Below, in pieces: positions 33,153-41,741 of a DNA stretch of 44,944 nucleotides. The translations under genes and the position numbers were made by a program. The DNA is taken from the NCBI RefSeq assembly GCF_022554085.1, contig NZ_JAKFYR010000017.1, positions 1 through 44,944 on the forward strand, written 5' to 3'. The stretch comes from Rhodococcus sp. CH91. GTDB lineage: Bacteria; Actinomycetota; Actinomycetes; Mycobacteriales; Mycobacteriaceae. Every line of letters begins with the position of its first letter. Positions within the stretch are counted from its first letter, which is position 1. The notes beneath the pieces were generated by a model that saw only the letters and a program-made list of their open reading frames with translations, had not been told where the DNA came from and ran no database searches.

Positions 33153-33740
33153 TCAGTTCTCCTCGCCGAACCACGAGGCGGGATCGAATCCGGGCGTGCG
33201 CAGATAACCGTTGGTACGGATGCAGATGTGTCCCTCGGCGCCGATCGGCTCGCCGCACAGCGGGCACGGTGCGCGCCCGGCCGAGACGACGAGTTCCGAA
33301 CGCGCCGCGAACTCCCGGGCCTGCGCCGGGGTCAGGAAGACCCGCACGGCGTCGGGGCCTTCCTCGGTGTCGTCGAGGACGACGGATTCGTCGAGTTCGG
33401 TCTCGGTGACGGCGAGCAGTTCGACCACCACGGTGCCGGCATCGGCGTCCCAGCCCAGCCCCATCGTGCCGACGCGGAACTCGGCCTCGATCGGCGTGAC
33501 CAGGGGGCTGACGTCGACATCCGGCTCGTCGGGGATCGCGGTCCCGAACCTGCGCTGTACCTCTTCGAGCAGCAACCCCATCCGATCGGCCAGGATCTGC
33601 ACCTGTTGCTTCTCCAGAATCACGCTCACCACACGGGACTCGTGCACGGCCTGCAGGTAGAACACCCGGTCGCCCGGTTCACCGACAGTGCCGGCGACGA
33701 ACCGGTCCGGTGTTCGAAACACGTGTATCGCGCGGGCCAT
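33153..33740 (-). CDS. DUF3090 family protein
   Basis: A 195-residue protein of the actinobacterial DUF3090 (YjgF-unrelated) family, matching the Rv2134c position in M. tuberculosis. Pattern: MARAIHVFRTPDRFVAGTVG, FYLQAVHESRVVSVILEKQQ, VQILADRMGLLLEEV, and a C-terminal zinc-finger-like CPLCGEPIGAEGHICIRTNG with paired Cys and His. Function unknown; the zinc site is an inference. ATG at 33740 is preceded by GGAGG; an ATG seven codons upstream is rejected. Between the phosphatase and SCO1664 genes of the same operon. Confidence 0.92.
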   Translation of the reverse strand: MARAIHVFRTPDRFVAGTVGEPGDRVFYLQAVHESRVVSVILEKQQVQILADRMGLLLEEVQRRFGTAIPDEPDVDVSPLVTPIEAEFRVGTMGLGWDADAGTVVVELLAVTETELDESVVLDDTEEGPDAVRVFLTPAQAREFAARSELVVSAGRAPCPLCGEPIGAEGHICIRTNGYLRTPGFDPASWFGEEN

Positions 33741-33785
33741 CACACCTCCTCGAGTCCCCACACTCTGCCATGCCGGTCACTGTCA

Positions 33786-34514
33786 TTATCCGCGCGCCGT
33801 CTCCTGCCCGTCGTCCTGCGGCCGGCCGCCGGCGTCCCCGACCGCGCCGGGGACCTCTCCCCCGGGAACGGACTTGGGTGCCGCCGGACCCGCGAGACCG
33901 GACAGGTCCGAACCGGTGTCGTTCACGCGGAGCACGAACGGCCGCGTGTCGGTGTAGCGGACGACGCTGATCGAGGCCGGCTCGGCGACGATCCGCTGGA
34001 AACCGTCGAGATGCGTCGCCAGCGCGTCCGCGAGGATCGATTTGATGACATCGCCGTGACTGCACGCGACCCACACGACGTCCTTGCCGTGCGCCGCATG
34101 CAGGCGACGGTCGTGTTCGCGGATGGCGGCGACCGCCCGCGACTGCACCTGCGCCAGGCCTTCGCCCTCGGGGAAGACCGCCGCGGAGGCGTGCTGCTGC
34201 ACGACCGACCACAGCGGTTCCTTCACGAGCTCCTTCAGTTCTCGCCCGGTCCACTGCCCGTAGTCGACCTCGGCGAGCCGCTCGTCGACGACCGGTTCGA
34301 GTCCGCGATCAGCGGCCAGCGGTTGCACCGTCTGGCTGCATCGCAGCAGCGGTGACCGCACGATCTCGGTGATCTCGAGCCCGGCGAACCGGGCCACGAG
34401 GTTCTTCGCCTGGACGTGCCCGAGCTCGTCGAGTTCGACACCGGGGGTGCGGCCGGCCAGCACGTGCGAGGTGTTCGCCGTCGACCGCCCGTGCCGCAGC
34501 AGGATGACCGTCAT
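33786..34514 (-). CDS. Histidine phosphatase family protein (MSMEG_4193/Rv2135c type)
   Basis: A 242-residue phosphoglycerate-mutase-like phosphatase. The phosphohistidine motif LLRHGRSTAN is at residues 5-14, a second catalytic Arg in VRSPLLRCSQT, the acid residue in RLAEVDYGQWTGREL, and the second His in VWVACSHGDVIKSIL. Relatives act as acid phosphatases rather than true mutases. The last 35 residues (PAAPKSVPGGEVPGAVGDAG) are a disordered, Pro/Gly-rich tail. ATG at 34514. 36 bp after uppP, probably one operon. Confidence 0.92.
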   Translation of the reverse strand: MTVILLRHGRSTANTSHVLAGRTPGVELDELGHVQAKNLVARFAGLEITEIVRSPLLRCSQTVQPLAADRGLEPVVDERLAEVDYGQWTGRELKELVKEPLWSVVQQHASAAVFPEGEGLAQVQSRAVAAIREHDRRLHAAHGKDVVWVACSHGDVIKSILADALATHLDGFQRIVAEPASISVVRYTDTRPFVLRVNDTGSDLSGLAGPAAPKSVPGGEVPGAVGDAGGRPQDDGQETARG

Positions 34515-34550
34515 GTGCCCAGACTAGAGGCACAGCCCGCGGGCAGCCTG

Positions 34551-35399
34551 TCAGGTGGGAGAGACCACTCCGGCAGCGAGCAGCGCCATCACGACGAGGC
34601 CGAGGATCACGCGGTACCCGACGAACCAGTACATCGAGTGGTTGACGACGAAGCGCAACAGCCAGGCGATCGCCGCGTAACCGACACCGAAGGCGATCAG
34701 GGTCGCGACGAGCAGCTGCGAACCGGACGCGTTGAGCCCCTCACCGACCGGTTCGAAGGCGTCGGGGAGGCTGAACAGACCGGAGGCCACGACCGCCGGG
34801 ATCGCCAGCAGGAACGAATAGCGCGCGGCGGCTTCCCGGGTGAGCCCGAGGAACAGGCCGGCGGAGATGGTGCCGCCGGAGCGGGAGACACCGGGGATCA
34901 GCGCCAGCGCCTGCGCCGAACCCATGATCAGACCGTCCTTGAGGGTGAGCTGACTCACGTCGCGTCGCTGCTTGCCGAAGTACTCGGCGGCGGCGATGAC
35001 GAGCGAGAACACGATGAGCATGGTGGCCACGAGCCACAGATTGCGGGCGACCGTGCGGATGTCGTCCTTGAACAGCACACCGAGGATGCCGATCGGGATG
35101 GTGCCGAGGATGACGTACCAGCCCATCTTGTAGTCGTGATCGGAGCGATGCTCGCGGTGGAAGAGTCCCCGGAACCAGGCTCGCGTGATTCGCGCGATGT
35201 CGCGGGCGAAGTACACCAGCACGGCTGCTTCGGTGCCCAGCTGGGTGACCGCGGTGAAGGAGGCACCGGCGTCTTCTCCGAAGAAGATCTCGGACACGAT
35301 CCGCATGTGTCCCGACGAGGAGATCGGCAGGAATTCCGTGAGCCCCTGCACGATTCCGAGAACGATCGTCTGCAGCCAGGTCATCGAGTCGCCGATCAC
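34551..35399 (-). CDS. uppP: Undecaprenyl-diphosphatase
   Basis: A 282-residue integral membrane enzyme (BacA family) that dephosphorylates undecaprenyl pyrophosphate, recycling the lipid carrier for cell-wall synthesis. Motif 1 is [16 protein letters not shown] and motif 2 is [12 protein letters not shown]; about eight hydrophobic helices are visible. GTG at 35399 has GGAG seven bases upstream; ATG at 35384 ([10 protein letters not shown]) is an alternative closer to the usual N-terminus. First gene of the minus-strand block ending with mshC, divergent from the aldo/keto reductase. Confidence 0.95.
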   Translation of the reverse strand: MIGDSMTWLQTIVLGIVQGLTEFLPISSSGHMRIVSEIFFGEDAGASFTAVTQLGTEAAVLVYFARDIARITRAWFRGLFHREHRSDHDYKMGWYVILGTIPIGILGVLFKDDIRTVARNLWLVATMLIVFSLVIAAAEYFGKQRRDVSQLTLKDGLIMGSAQALALIPGVSRSGGTISAGLFLGLTREAAARYSFLLAIPAVVASGLFSLPDAFEPVGEGLNASGSQLLVATLIAFGVGYAAIAWLLRFVVNHSMYWFVGYRVILGLVVMALLAAGVVSPT

Positions 35400-35606
35400 G
35401 AGACGACTCCGGGGAGGGCGGCCGCGGGGCGGGCGGGACGGCTGACGCGGATACAGGGAGCGATTCTCACTCGCCGAAGGGTACGTGCTGAGCGGCCGGT
35501 CGGCGCGCCGGACAGTGCGGGGGGGCGGAGCGCATTAGGGTGCAGTACCGGGGTCGTGGCCGAGCGCGGCGACGTCCCTTCGTGTCGGGAGGAAACGCAG
35601 ACGGTT

Positions 35607-36545
35607 ATGGAATACAGGACAGTCGGTGCGAGCGGCCTGCGAGTATCGCGGCTCGGTCTGGGCACCTTGACGTGGGGACGCGGAACGGACGGCGACGAGG
35701 CCGCAGCCCAGTTGTCGGCCTTCGTCGACGTGGGAGGGACGCTGGTCGACACCTCCCCCGCCTACGGGGACGGGGTCGCGCAGCGGATCCTCGCGGAGTT
35801 GCTCGACGATGTGGTGCCCCGGGACCGCCTGGTGTTGTCCGGCAGTTCCGGCATCGACACCACCACCCTCGGTTCCGGACGGGTCGACTGTTCCCGGTCC
35901 GGCCTGCTCCGCCAGCTCGATGCGAGCCTGCGCGAGCTCGGCACCGATCACCTCGACGTCTGGCAGGTCGCGACGTGGGATCCGCACACCCCCGTCGACG
36001 AGGTGATGGATGCCCTCGACTTCGCCGTCACCAGCGGACGCGTGCGGTACGTGGGGGTGCGCGGCTATCTGGGCTGGCAGCTCGCGACGGCTGCTGCGGC
36101 GGCGCGCCGGCCTGCGCCGCTGGTCAGCGCGCAGGTCGAGTACTCGCTGCTAGCGCGCGGTGTGGAGGACGAATTGATTCCCGCGGCCGCCCATCACGGT
36201 GTCGGCATCTTCGCGGCGGTGCCGCTGGCCGGCGGTGTGCTCACCGGCAAGTACCGGTCGGGGGTGCCGGCGGATTCGCGCGGCGCCGACGATGTGCACG
36301 CCGAGGAGGTACGCCGCTATCTCACCGAATCCTCGGTGCGGGTGGTCGATGCGGTGGCCACGGCCGCGGACGGTCTGGGCACCTCTCCCCTCGCGGTAGC
36401 GCTCGCCTGGGTGCGGGATCGCCCGCACGTGGCGTCGACGCTCGTGGGAGCGCGGGATCTCGCCCAGCTGACCGGGGTGCTGGTCGCGGAAGAGCTGGCG
36501 CTCCCACCGGCCATCGCCGCAGCGCTCGACGACGTGAGTGCGTGA
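35607..36545 (+). CDS. Aldo/keto reductase family protein, catalytic Lys and His missing
   Basis: A 312-residue protein with a full AKR barrel pattern: MEYRTVGASGLRVSRLGLGT, DTSPAYGDG (catalytic Asp and Tyr present), GRVRYVGVRGYLGWQLATAA, VSAQVEYSLLARGVEDELIP, PLAGGVLTGKYRSG. But the catalytic Lys strand (usual VIATK) reads LVLSGSSG, and the catalytic His (usual YQLHRPD) reads VWQVATWDPHTP. Two of the four catalytic residues are therefore lost, while cofactor-binding elements remain. It may bind NADPH without AKR-type reduction. ATG at 35607 with GGAGG a little far upstream. Divergent from uppP. Confidence 0.88.
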   Translation: MEYRTVGASGLRVSRLGLGTLTWGRGTDGDEAAAQLSAFVDVGGTLVDTSPAYGDGVAQRILAELLDDVVPRDRLVLSGSSGIDTTTLGSGRVDCSRSGLLRQLDASLRELGTDHLDVWQVATWDPHTPVDEVMDALDFAVTSGRVRYVGVRGYLGWQLATAAAAARRPAPLVSAQVEYSLLARGVEDELIPAAAHHGVGIFAAVPLAGGVLTGKYRSGVPADSRGADDVHAEEVRRYLTESSVRVVDAVATAADGLGTSPLAVALAWVRDRPHVASTLVGARDLAQLTGVLVAEELALPPAIAAALDDVSA

Positions 36546-36581
36546 TCTCGGCTACGCCGTCCTCGCCCTGCCGCTTTCTCG

Positions 36582-36599
36582 AAGGTTAGGCTAGCCTGC
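36582..36599. promoter_or_regulatory. IdeR/DtxR iron box before the haem operon
   Basis: AAGGTTAGGCTAGCCTGC matches the IdeR/DtxR consensus TAGGTTAGGCTAACCTAA at 14 of 18 positions, with the central TTAGGCTA-CCT intact. It lies 40 bp before the haem oxygenase start, so iron-replete repression of the operon is expected. Confidence 0.75.
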
Positions 36600-36638
36600 C
36601 GAGTACATTCGGTACAGGCAACGTGAGGAGGTCGGTCG

Positions 36639-37304
36639 ATGTCCACGACCGAAGTCGTCGGATTCGCCGAACGCATCCGGCTCGAGACACAGCAGGCGCA
36701 CAGCGCCACCGAGAACGCGCTGTTCGTCTCGGAACTTCTCGGTGGGAAGCTGTCGCCGGCGGCGCACGCCGAACTCGCGGCGCAGACCTGGTTCGTCTAC
36801 GACAGCCTCGAACGGATCGGCCGCAGCTACACCGACGATCCCATCGTCGGGCCCTTCCTCAGCGACGAACTGCTCCGCACCGGCGCACTCGAAGCCGATC
36901 TCGCCTTCCTGATCGGACCCGACTGGCGAGCACGTATCGCCCCGCTCCCGGCGACCGTCGCCTACGTCGAACGGCTCGAACAGGTCGCCGCGAGCTCCCC
37001 GGAAGCTTTCCTCGCCCACCACTATCTGCGCTATCTCGGCGACCTGTCCGGCGGCCAGATCATCCGCCGCATGCTCGAGCGCGCCTACGGTTACGAACGC
37101 GACGGTCTACGCTTCTACATCTTCGACGAGATCCCGAAGCCGAAACCGTTCAAGGACGCCTACCGGGCGAAGCTCGACGCCGCACCCCTCGACGGCGACC
37201 AGCAACAGGCCGTGATCGACGAGGCGAATCTGGTGTACGGCCTCAACGGTGCCCTGTTCGACGATCTCGCTCGCGACATCGAACGCTATCGGATGCGTGC
37301 CTGA
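36639..37304 (+). CDS. hmuO: Haem oxygenase (biliverdin-forming)
   Basis: A 221-residue cytosolic haem oxygenase of the HO-1/HmuO type, which opens haem to biliverdin, CO and Fe2+. The proximal His is in ETQQAHSATENALF (His21), the distal-helix glycine motif is YLGDLSGGQIIRRM, and YIFDEIPKPKPFKDAYRAKL is typical of the family. Length as in Corynebacterium HmuO. It follows the iron box and is 3 bp upstream of hmuT, so the enzyme and the importer are co-transcribed: haem uptake followed by iron release. ATG at 36639. Confidence 0.95.
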   Translation: MSTTEVVGFAERIRLETQQAHSATENALFVSELLGGKLSPAAHAELAAQTWFVYDSLERIGRSYTDDPIVGPFLSDELLRTGALEADLAFLIGPDWRARIAPLPATVAYVERLEQVAASSPEAFLAHHYLRYLGDLSGGQIIRRMLERAYGYERDGLRFYIFDEIPKPKPFKDAYRAKLDAAPLDGDQQQAVIDEANLVYGLNGALFDDLARDIERYRMRA

Positions 37305-37307
37305 CCG

Positions 37308-38333
37308 ATGTTCCGCTCCGTCCTCCGCTTCCCGGCAGTGCTCGTGGTCGTGCTGAGCATTCTGTTCGTCGGCGCATGCAGCGCTCCGACAACCGACGAG
37401 ACGGCCACCACCGATGTCGTCACCGGTCCGCGCACCGCGGTGGTCGACGACGAACCGCGCCCCGTCACCACCGACCCGGCCCCGGCCCTGCCGGTCACCG
37501 TCCGAGGCGTCGACGGTGTCGAGACCACGATCACCGACGTCTCCCGGATCGTGGTGGCCGACCGATCCGGCACTCTCGCTCAGACGGTGTATTCCCTCGG
37601 ACTCGGCGACCGTCTCGTCGGCCGCTCCACTCCGTCCTTCCCCGCCATCGAGGACGTTCCGAACGTCACACCGGGTGGGCACGGGCTCAACGCCGAAGCG
37701 ATCCTCGCCCTGAATCCCACCGTCGTGCTCACCGATACCTCCATCGGGCCGCTGGCGGTCCAGGAACAGATCCGCGCGACCGGAGTGCCGGTGGTCTTCG
37801 TCGACCCGGACCGTTCGCTCGAGACGGTCGCCCCCGACATCGAGATGGTCGCGGCGGCTCTCGGCGTCCCGGACGAAGGGAGCGCGCTCGCGCAACGCAC
37901 CCTCGACGAGATCGCCGCGGCCCAGGACGCGATCCCCGCCGACCATCCCGAACCGACCGTCGCCTTCCTCTATCTGCGCGGGTCCGCGATCAAGATGCTC
38001 GGTGGTCCCGGTTCCGGGGCCGATGCGCTGATCACCGCGGCCGGGGGCCGCGATGCGGGCGTGCTCGCCGGGCTGGACGCGCAGTTCGTGCCGATCACCA
38101 GTGAAGCGATGATCGCCTCGGCGCCCGACATCATCCTCGTCATGACGCACAGCCTCGAGTCGGTCGGCGGCCCCGACGGCCTCGCACAGCTCCCCGGCGT
38201 GGCGCAGACGCCCGCCGGGAAGACGGGCACCATCGTGGACATGGACGACTCGACTCTGCTGAGCTTCGGACCGCAGACCGGCCAGGTCCTCGCCGCCCTG
38301 GTCGAGGCGTTCTATCCCCCGGCCGTCTCGTGA
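37308..38333 (+). CDS. hmuT: Haem ABC transporter substrate-binding lipoprotein
   Basis: A 341-residue lipoprotein with signal peptide FPAVLVVVLSILFVGAC (lipobox Cys about residue 24), an acidic/Pro linker, then a periplasmic-binding type III fold: VSRIVVADRSGTLAQTVYSL, LGLGDRLVGRSTPSFPAIED, LNPTVVLTDTSIGPLAVQEQ. It should bind haem at the cell surface and pass it to HmuU. Begins 3 bp after the haem oxygenase stop; hmuU follows after 7 bp. Confidence 0.92.
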   Translation: MFRSVLRFPAVLVVVLSILFVGACSAPTTDETATTDVVTGPRTAVVDDEPRPVTTDPAPALPVTVRGVDGVETTITDVSRIVVADRSGTLAQTVYSLGLGDRLVGRSTPSFPAIEDVPNVTPGGHGLNAEAILALNPTVVLTDTSIGPLAVQEQIRATGVPVVFVDPDRSLETVAPDIEMVAAALGVPDEGSALAQRTLDEIAAAQDAIPADHPEPTVAFLYLRGSAIKMLGGPGSGADALITAAGGRDAGVLAGLDAQFVPITSEAMIASAPDIILVMTHSLESVGGPDGLAQLPGVAQTPAGKTGTIVDMDDSTLLSFGPQTGQVLAALVEAFYPPAVS

Positions 38334-38340
38334 TCGCCGG

Positions 38341-39435
38341 ATGGCCGTGAGCGACGTCACCGAATCCACCGGCCTGCCCGAGCAGGCACTGAAGAAGGCC
38401 GGACGGGGGCGGACCACCGCCGTTTTCGTCGGTCTCGTCGTCGCCCTGCTCGTGCTGGCTGTCGTCTCGGCCTGCCTCGGTCAGGTGCCCACGAGTCCCG
38501 CGGAAGTGGTGGGCAGCCTGCTGCACCGGATGGGCCTGGATCTGGGACCGCTGCCGGCCCACCCTGCCGGGGAGGTGACCCTGTGGGAAGTGCGCTTCCC
38601 CCGCGTCGTGCTCGCCATGCTCGTCGGTGCCGCGCTCGGATGTTCCGGGGCGCTGTTGCAGGGCATCTTCGCCAATCCCCTCGCCGAACCCGGCGTGATC
38701 GGTGTGTCCGCCGGTGCCGCCGTCGGCGCGTCCGCGGTGATCGTGCTCGGCGGTGCCTTCGCCGCGGGCTGGGCGCTCGCCGGCGCCGCGCTCGTCTCGG
38801 GCCTGCTCACCACGGTGATGGTCTACCTGCTGTCCCGGTCCAACGGTCGCACCGAGGTCGTCACCGTCATCCTCACCGGTGTCGCCGTCAACGCCGTCGC
38901 CGGTGGTCTCATCGCGCTCTTCACCTTCGTCGCGAGTCCCGCCGCCCGCGACCAGATCGTGTTCTGGCAGCTCGGCAGTCTCGGCGGTGCCACCTGGCAG
39001 ATCGTCGCGGTCGTGGCCCCGCTGACCCTCGCCGGGGTGCTCGTCGCAGCCCTGCTCGCTCCGAAACTCGACCTGCTCGCCCTCGGGGAGAGCGTCGCCC
39101 GGCATCTGGGCGTGGACGTCGAACGCGTCCGGCAACTGGCGATCCTGGCGGTGGCCGTCCTGGTCAGCGGGGCGACCGCCTTCACCGGCATCATCATGTT
39201 CGTCGGCCTGGTCGTGCCGCATCTGATGCGGCTCGTGCTCGGCCCGGCGCATCGGGTGCTGGTCGCCGCGAGTGTGCTCGCCGGTGCCGTCGTGCTGCTC
39301 GCCGCCGATCTCGGTGCGCGCACCCTCGTCGAGAACGCGGACCTGCCGCTCGGCATGATCACCTCGCTGATCGGCGGTCCGGTCTTCTTCTTGATGCTGC
39401 GCCGCACCCGGGCGAAGCAGGGCGGGTGGGCATGA
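38341..39435 (+). CDS. hmuU: Haem ABC transporter permease
   Basis: A 364-residue FecCD-type permease with about nine to ten membrane helices. Typical elements: LWEVRFPRVVLAMLVGAALG, CSGALLQGIFANPLAEPGVI with GVSAGAAVGA, and the coupling helix region GLVVPHLMRLVLGPAHRVLV. It forms the haem channel as a dimer with HmuV. The first 28 residues are a cytosolic extension. Its TGA overlaps the hmuV ATG (ATGA at 39432-39435), so the two are translationally coupled. Confidence 0.95.
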   Translation: MAVSDVTESTGLPEQALKKAGRGRTTAVFVGLVVALLVLAVVSACLGQVPTSPAEVVGSLLHRMGLDLGPLPAHPAGEVTLWEVRFPRVVLAMLVGAALGCSGALLQGIFANPLAEPGVIGVSAGAAVGASAVIVLGGAFAAGWALAGAALVSGLLTTVMVYLLSRSNGRTEVVTVILTGVAVNAVAGGLIALFTFVASPAARDQIVFWQLGSLGGATWQIVAVVAPLTLAGVLVAALLAPKLDLLALGESVARHLGVDVERVRQLAILAVAVLVSGATAFTGIIMFVGLVVPHLMRLVLGPAHRVLVAASVLAGAVVLLAADLGARTLVENADLPLGMITSLIGGPVFFLMLRRTRAKQGGWA

Positions 39436-40298
39436 GGCTTCTGCCCCGCTCCCTCCGGCCGTCCGCGAGCACCGTGCCCGCCCGGTCGGCGCCGGGCACC
39501 ACGACGATGCGCACGACCGGCGTGCGACTGCACCGCGGCGAACGCGAGATCCTGCACGGCGTCGACTTCGAGGTCCGCACCGGGGAGGTGGTCGCGCTCG
39601 TCGGCCCCAACGGTGCCGGTAAGTCCACCCTGCTCGCGGCGCTGTCCGGCGACCATCCGATCAGCGCCGGGCTCGTCGAGATCGACGGCTGGCCCCTCGA
39701 CAGCTGGTCGACGGTCGCCCTTGCGCGACGCCGCGCCGTGCTGCCCCAGCAACACACCGTGGGCTTCCCTTTCACCGCCCGCCAGGTCGTGCAGATGGGT
39801 CGTGCGGCCTGGGCGCGCACCCCACGACAGGACGACGACGAGCGCATCGTCGCCGACGCGTTCGCGACCTGCGATGTCACCCAACTCGCGGACCGGCCGT
39901 TCCCGGCCCTGTCCGGTGGCGAGCGAGCCCGTGTCGCGCTCGCCCGCGTGCTCGCGCAGGACACCGAGACACTGCTGCTCGACGAACCGACCGCGGCGCT
40001 GGACCTCGGCCACCAGGAAGCGGTCATGCAGGTTGTGCGTGCCCGCGCCGACGCCGGGCACGCCGTGGTGGTCGTGCTGCACGATCTCGGTCTCGCCGCC
40101 GCCTTCGCCGACCGCATCTGCGTGCTCGACCAGGGGAGCATCGTCGCGGACGGCCGGCCCGGTGACGTCCTCACCGAGGAACTCCTCGGGCGTGTCTACC
40201 GGTATCCGGTCACGATCGGCCGGCATCCCGAAACCGGCACACCGCTCGTGCTCCCCCGCCGCCCGGCGCGCGACACATCCGCCCCGGCACAAGGCTGA
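39432..40298 (+). CDS. hmuV: Haem ABC transporter ATP-binding protein
   Basis: A 288-residue ABC ATPase. Walker A GPNGAGKST (about residue 59), Q-loop LPQQHTVGF, signature LSGGERARVALARVLAQ, Walker B TLLLDEPTAALD, switch His in VVVLHDLGLAAAF. It energises haem import with HmuTU. ATG at 39432 overlaps the hmuU stop; the preceding 25 residues are Pro/Ser-rich and an internal ATG exists at 39507, but the coupled start is preferred. Last gene of the hmuO-hmuTUV operon. Confidence 0.94.
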   Translation: MRLLPRSLRPSASTVPARSAPGTTTMRTTGVRLHRGEREILHGVDFEVRTGEVVALVGPNGAGKSTLLAALSGDHPISAGLVEIDGWPLDSWSTVALARRRAVLPQQHTVGFPFTARQVVQMGRAAWARTPRQDDDERIVADAFATCDVTQLADRPFPALSGGERARVALARVLAQDTETLLLDEPTAALDLGHQEAVMQVVRARADAGHAVVVVLHDLGLAAAFADRICVLDQGSIVADGRPGDVLTEELLGRVYRYPVTIGRHPETGTPLVLPRRPARDTSAPAQG

Positions 40299-40437
40299 GC
40301 AGCAGATCACATCCCGGAGCCGAGCACCGATCCCCCTGTTCGTCCGCAGCCGGCATCAGGAACACTGAGAGTCGGCGCGCCGACGACAGGATCGTCCGGC
40401 GGATGCGAGTCGAAACCGAGGACGAGGAGCGATAACG

Positions 40438-41442
40438 ATGGGCAGAGCGGGGATCCGAGCGATCACGATGATGAGCGCGATCGCGTTGGTCACCCTGGCC
40501 GGTTGCTCGTCCGAGAACACCCCGGACGTGCTCCAGACCATCGAACCCGCCACCCCCGCGGCCGCACCCGAGGTGGGTCCCTCCCCCGCCGGTGAGGTCC
40601 GCCCGCTCGACCTCGAGGTCGATGCTCTGGCGGTCGAACCGGCCACGGGCACCTTCGCCGCCCTCGTCGACGACGGCGCGCGCGTGGCCCTGTTCGACGA
40701 CCTCGACGCCGCGCCGCGCCTGGTGGACCTGCCGTCCCCCGCCGCGACCGTCGTGGCCGGGCCGGACGGCACCGTCCTCGCCCCGGCAACGGGCGCGGTC
40801 GTGCGGATCGACGCCGCCGACGGCGGTCTCACCGAGGTGCCCGTCGACGGTACCGCCCGATCCGTGGCCGTGCTGTCCGACGGCAGGTGGGCCGTCGGCA
40901 CGGACGACGGTCGTGTGCTGACCGTCGATCCCGAATCGGGCGAGGTGGGCAGCACGGTCGGTGGCCTCGCTTCGGTCGACGCCCTCGCCGTCACCGGTGA
41001 CGCGGTCGCGGCCCTGGACCGCCGGCAGACCTCCCTGACCGAACTCGATCTCGCCGATGCGCACCTCGGTCCCGCGCTGCGCGTCGGGGAAGGCGCGACC
41101 CACCTGGTCACCGATCCGTTCGGGCGGGTGATGGTCACCGACACCGCGGGCGACGAACTGCTCGTCTACACCCTCGACACGATCGTGCTGCGACAGCGCT
41201 ATCCGGTCGGGCCGGCGCCGTACGCTGTGACCTACGACGAGACACGGGATCTGGTCTGGGTGACTCTGACCGGCAGCAACGAGGTCGTGGGCTACGATCT
41301 TTCGACCGGGATCCCGCAGGAGCGCTACCGCTTCGCAACGGTGCGGCAACCGAACTCGATCGCCGTCGATCCGGTCGACGACGCTCTGGTGATCGCATCG
41401 GCCACCGGTGACGGTCTGCAACGGATCCCGATCGAAGGATAG
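40438..41442 (+). CDS. LppL-like lipoprotein with beta-propeller
   Basis: A 334-residue exported lipoprotein: signal peptide AITMMSAIALVTLAGC, lipobox LAGC (Cys about residue 23). After a Pro/Ala linker the protein repeats short blades with Asp-Gly turns (VAVLSDGRWAVGTDDGRVLT, YAVTYDETRDLVWVTLTGSN, NSIAVDPVDDALVIASATGD), as in YVTN/NHL propellers. Its place before pyrD corresponds to lppL (Rv2138) of M. tuberculosis. Role unknown. ATG at 40438 follows GAGGAG. The DUF5703 gene starts 2 bp after its stop. Confidence 0.88.
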   Translation: MGRAGIRAITMMSAIALVTLAGCSSENTPDVLQTIEPATPAAAPEVGPSPAGEVRPLDLEVDALAVEPATGTFAALVDDGARVALFDDLDAAPRLVDLPSPAATVVAGPDGTVLAPATGAVVRIDAADGGLTEVPVDGTARSVAVLSDGRWAVGTDDGRVLTVDPESGEVGSTVGGLASVDALAVTGDAVAALDRRQTSLTELDLADAHLGPALRVGEGATHLVTDPFGRVMVTDTAGDELLVYTLDTIVLRQRYPVGPAPYAVTYDETRDLVWVTLTGSNEVVGYDLSTGIPQERYRFATVRQPNSIAVDPVDDALVIASATGDGLQRIPIEG

Positions 41443-41444
41443 AA

Positions 41445-41699
41445 ATGGCGAACGAGCGACTCGGCCGGTTCACCCGGTTACCCGCCGACTGGGACACCAG
41501 TAACGACGAGTACGAGTACGTGCCGCTGAAGCTTCCCCGGGATGTCTCCCGGGTCAGCGCTTCCCTGCGGCTGGCGATCTCCGCGGAGTTCCACGGCTGG
41601 GAACTCACCCGCGTGCGCCTGTACCCGGACGGAAGTCGCCGAGTGCTGCTCCGGCGTCGCAAGACGTCCCATTACGTCCCCGAACCCACTGTCCGCTGA
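41445..41699 (+). CDS. DUF5703 family protein
   Basis: An 84-residue basic protein typical of DUF5703: LPADWDTSNDEYEYVPLKLP, then SRVSASLRLAISAEFHGWEL, TRVRLYPDGSRRVLLRRRKT. Conserved in Mycobacteriales next to pyrD; function unknown. ATG at 41445, ribosome site GAAGGA lies within the lppL-like 3' end. Translational coupling with the lipoprotein gene is likely. Confidence 0.9.
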   Translation: MANERLGRFTRLPADWDTSNDEYEYVPLKLPRDVSRVSASLRLAISAEFHGWELTRVRLYPDGSRRVLLRRRKTSHYVPEPTVR

Positions 41700-41741
41700 T
41701 CACACCCGGGCCACACACGCCCGGATCGCAGGGAGTTGTCC

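Noticed and set aside
34416-35606. Long 5' extension of the aldo/keto reductase frame
   Set aside because: It is antisense to uppP and the phosphatase; family similarity begins at ATG 35607.
37107-38417. Minus-strand open frame opposite hmuT
   Set aside because: Gly/Asp/Arg-rich shadow of a well-supported lipoprotein gene.
38140-40310. Two long minus-strand frames opposite hmuU and hmuV
   Set aside because: No domains, extreme His/Gln/Asp composition, and the sense strand encodes textbook ABC proteins in a coupled operon.
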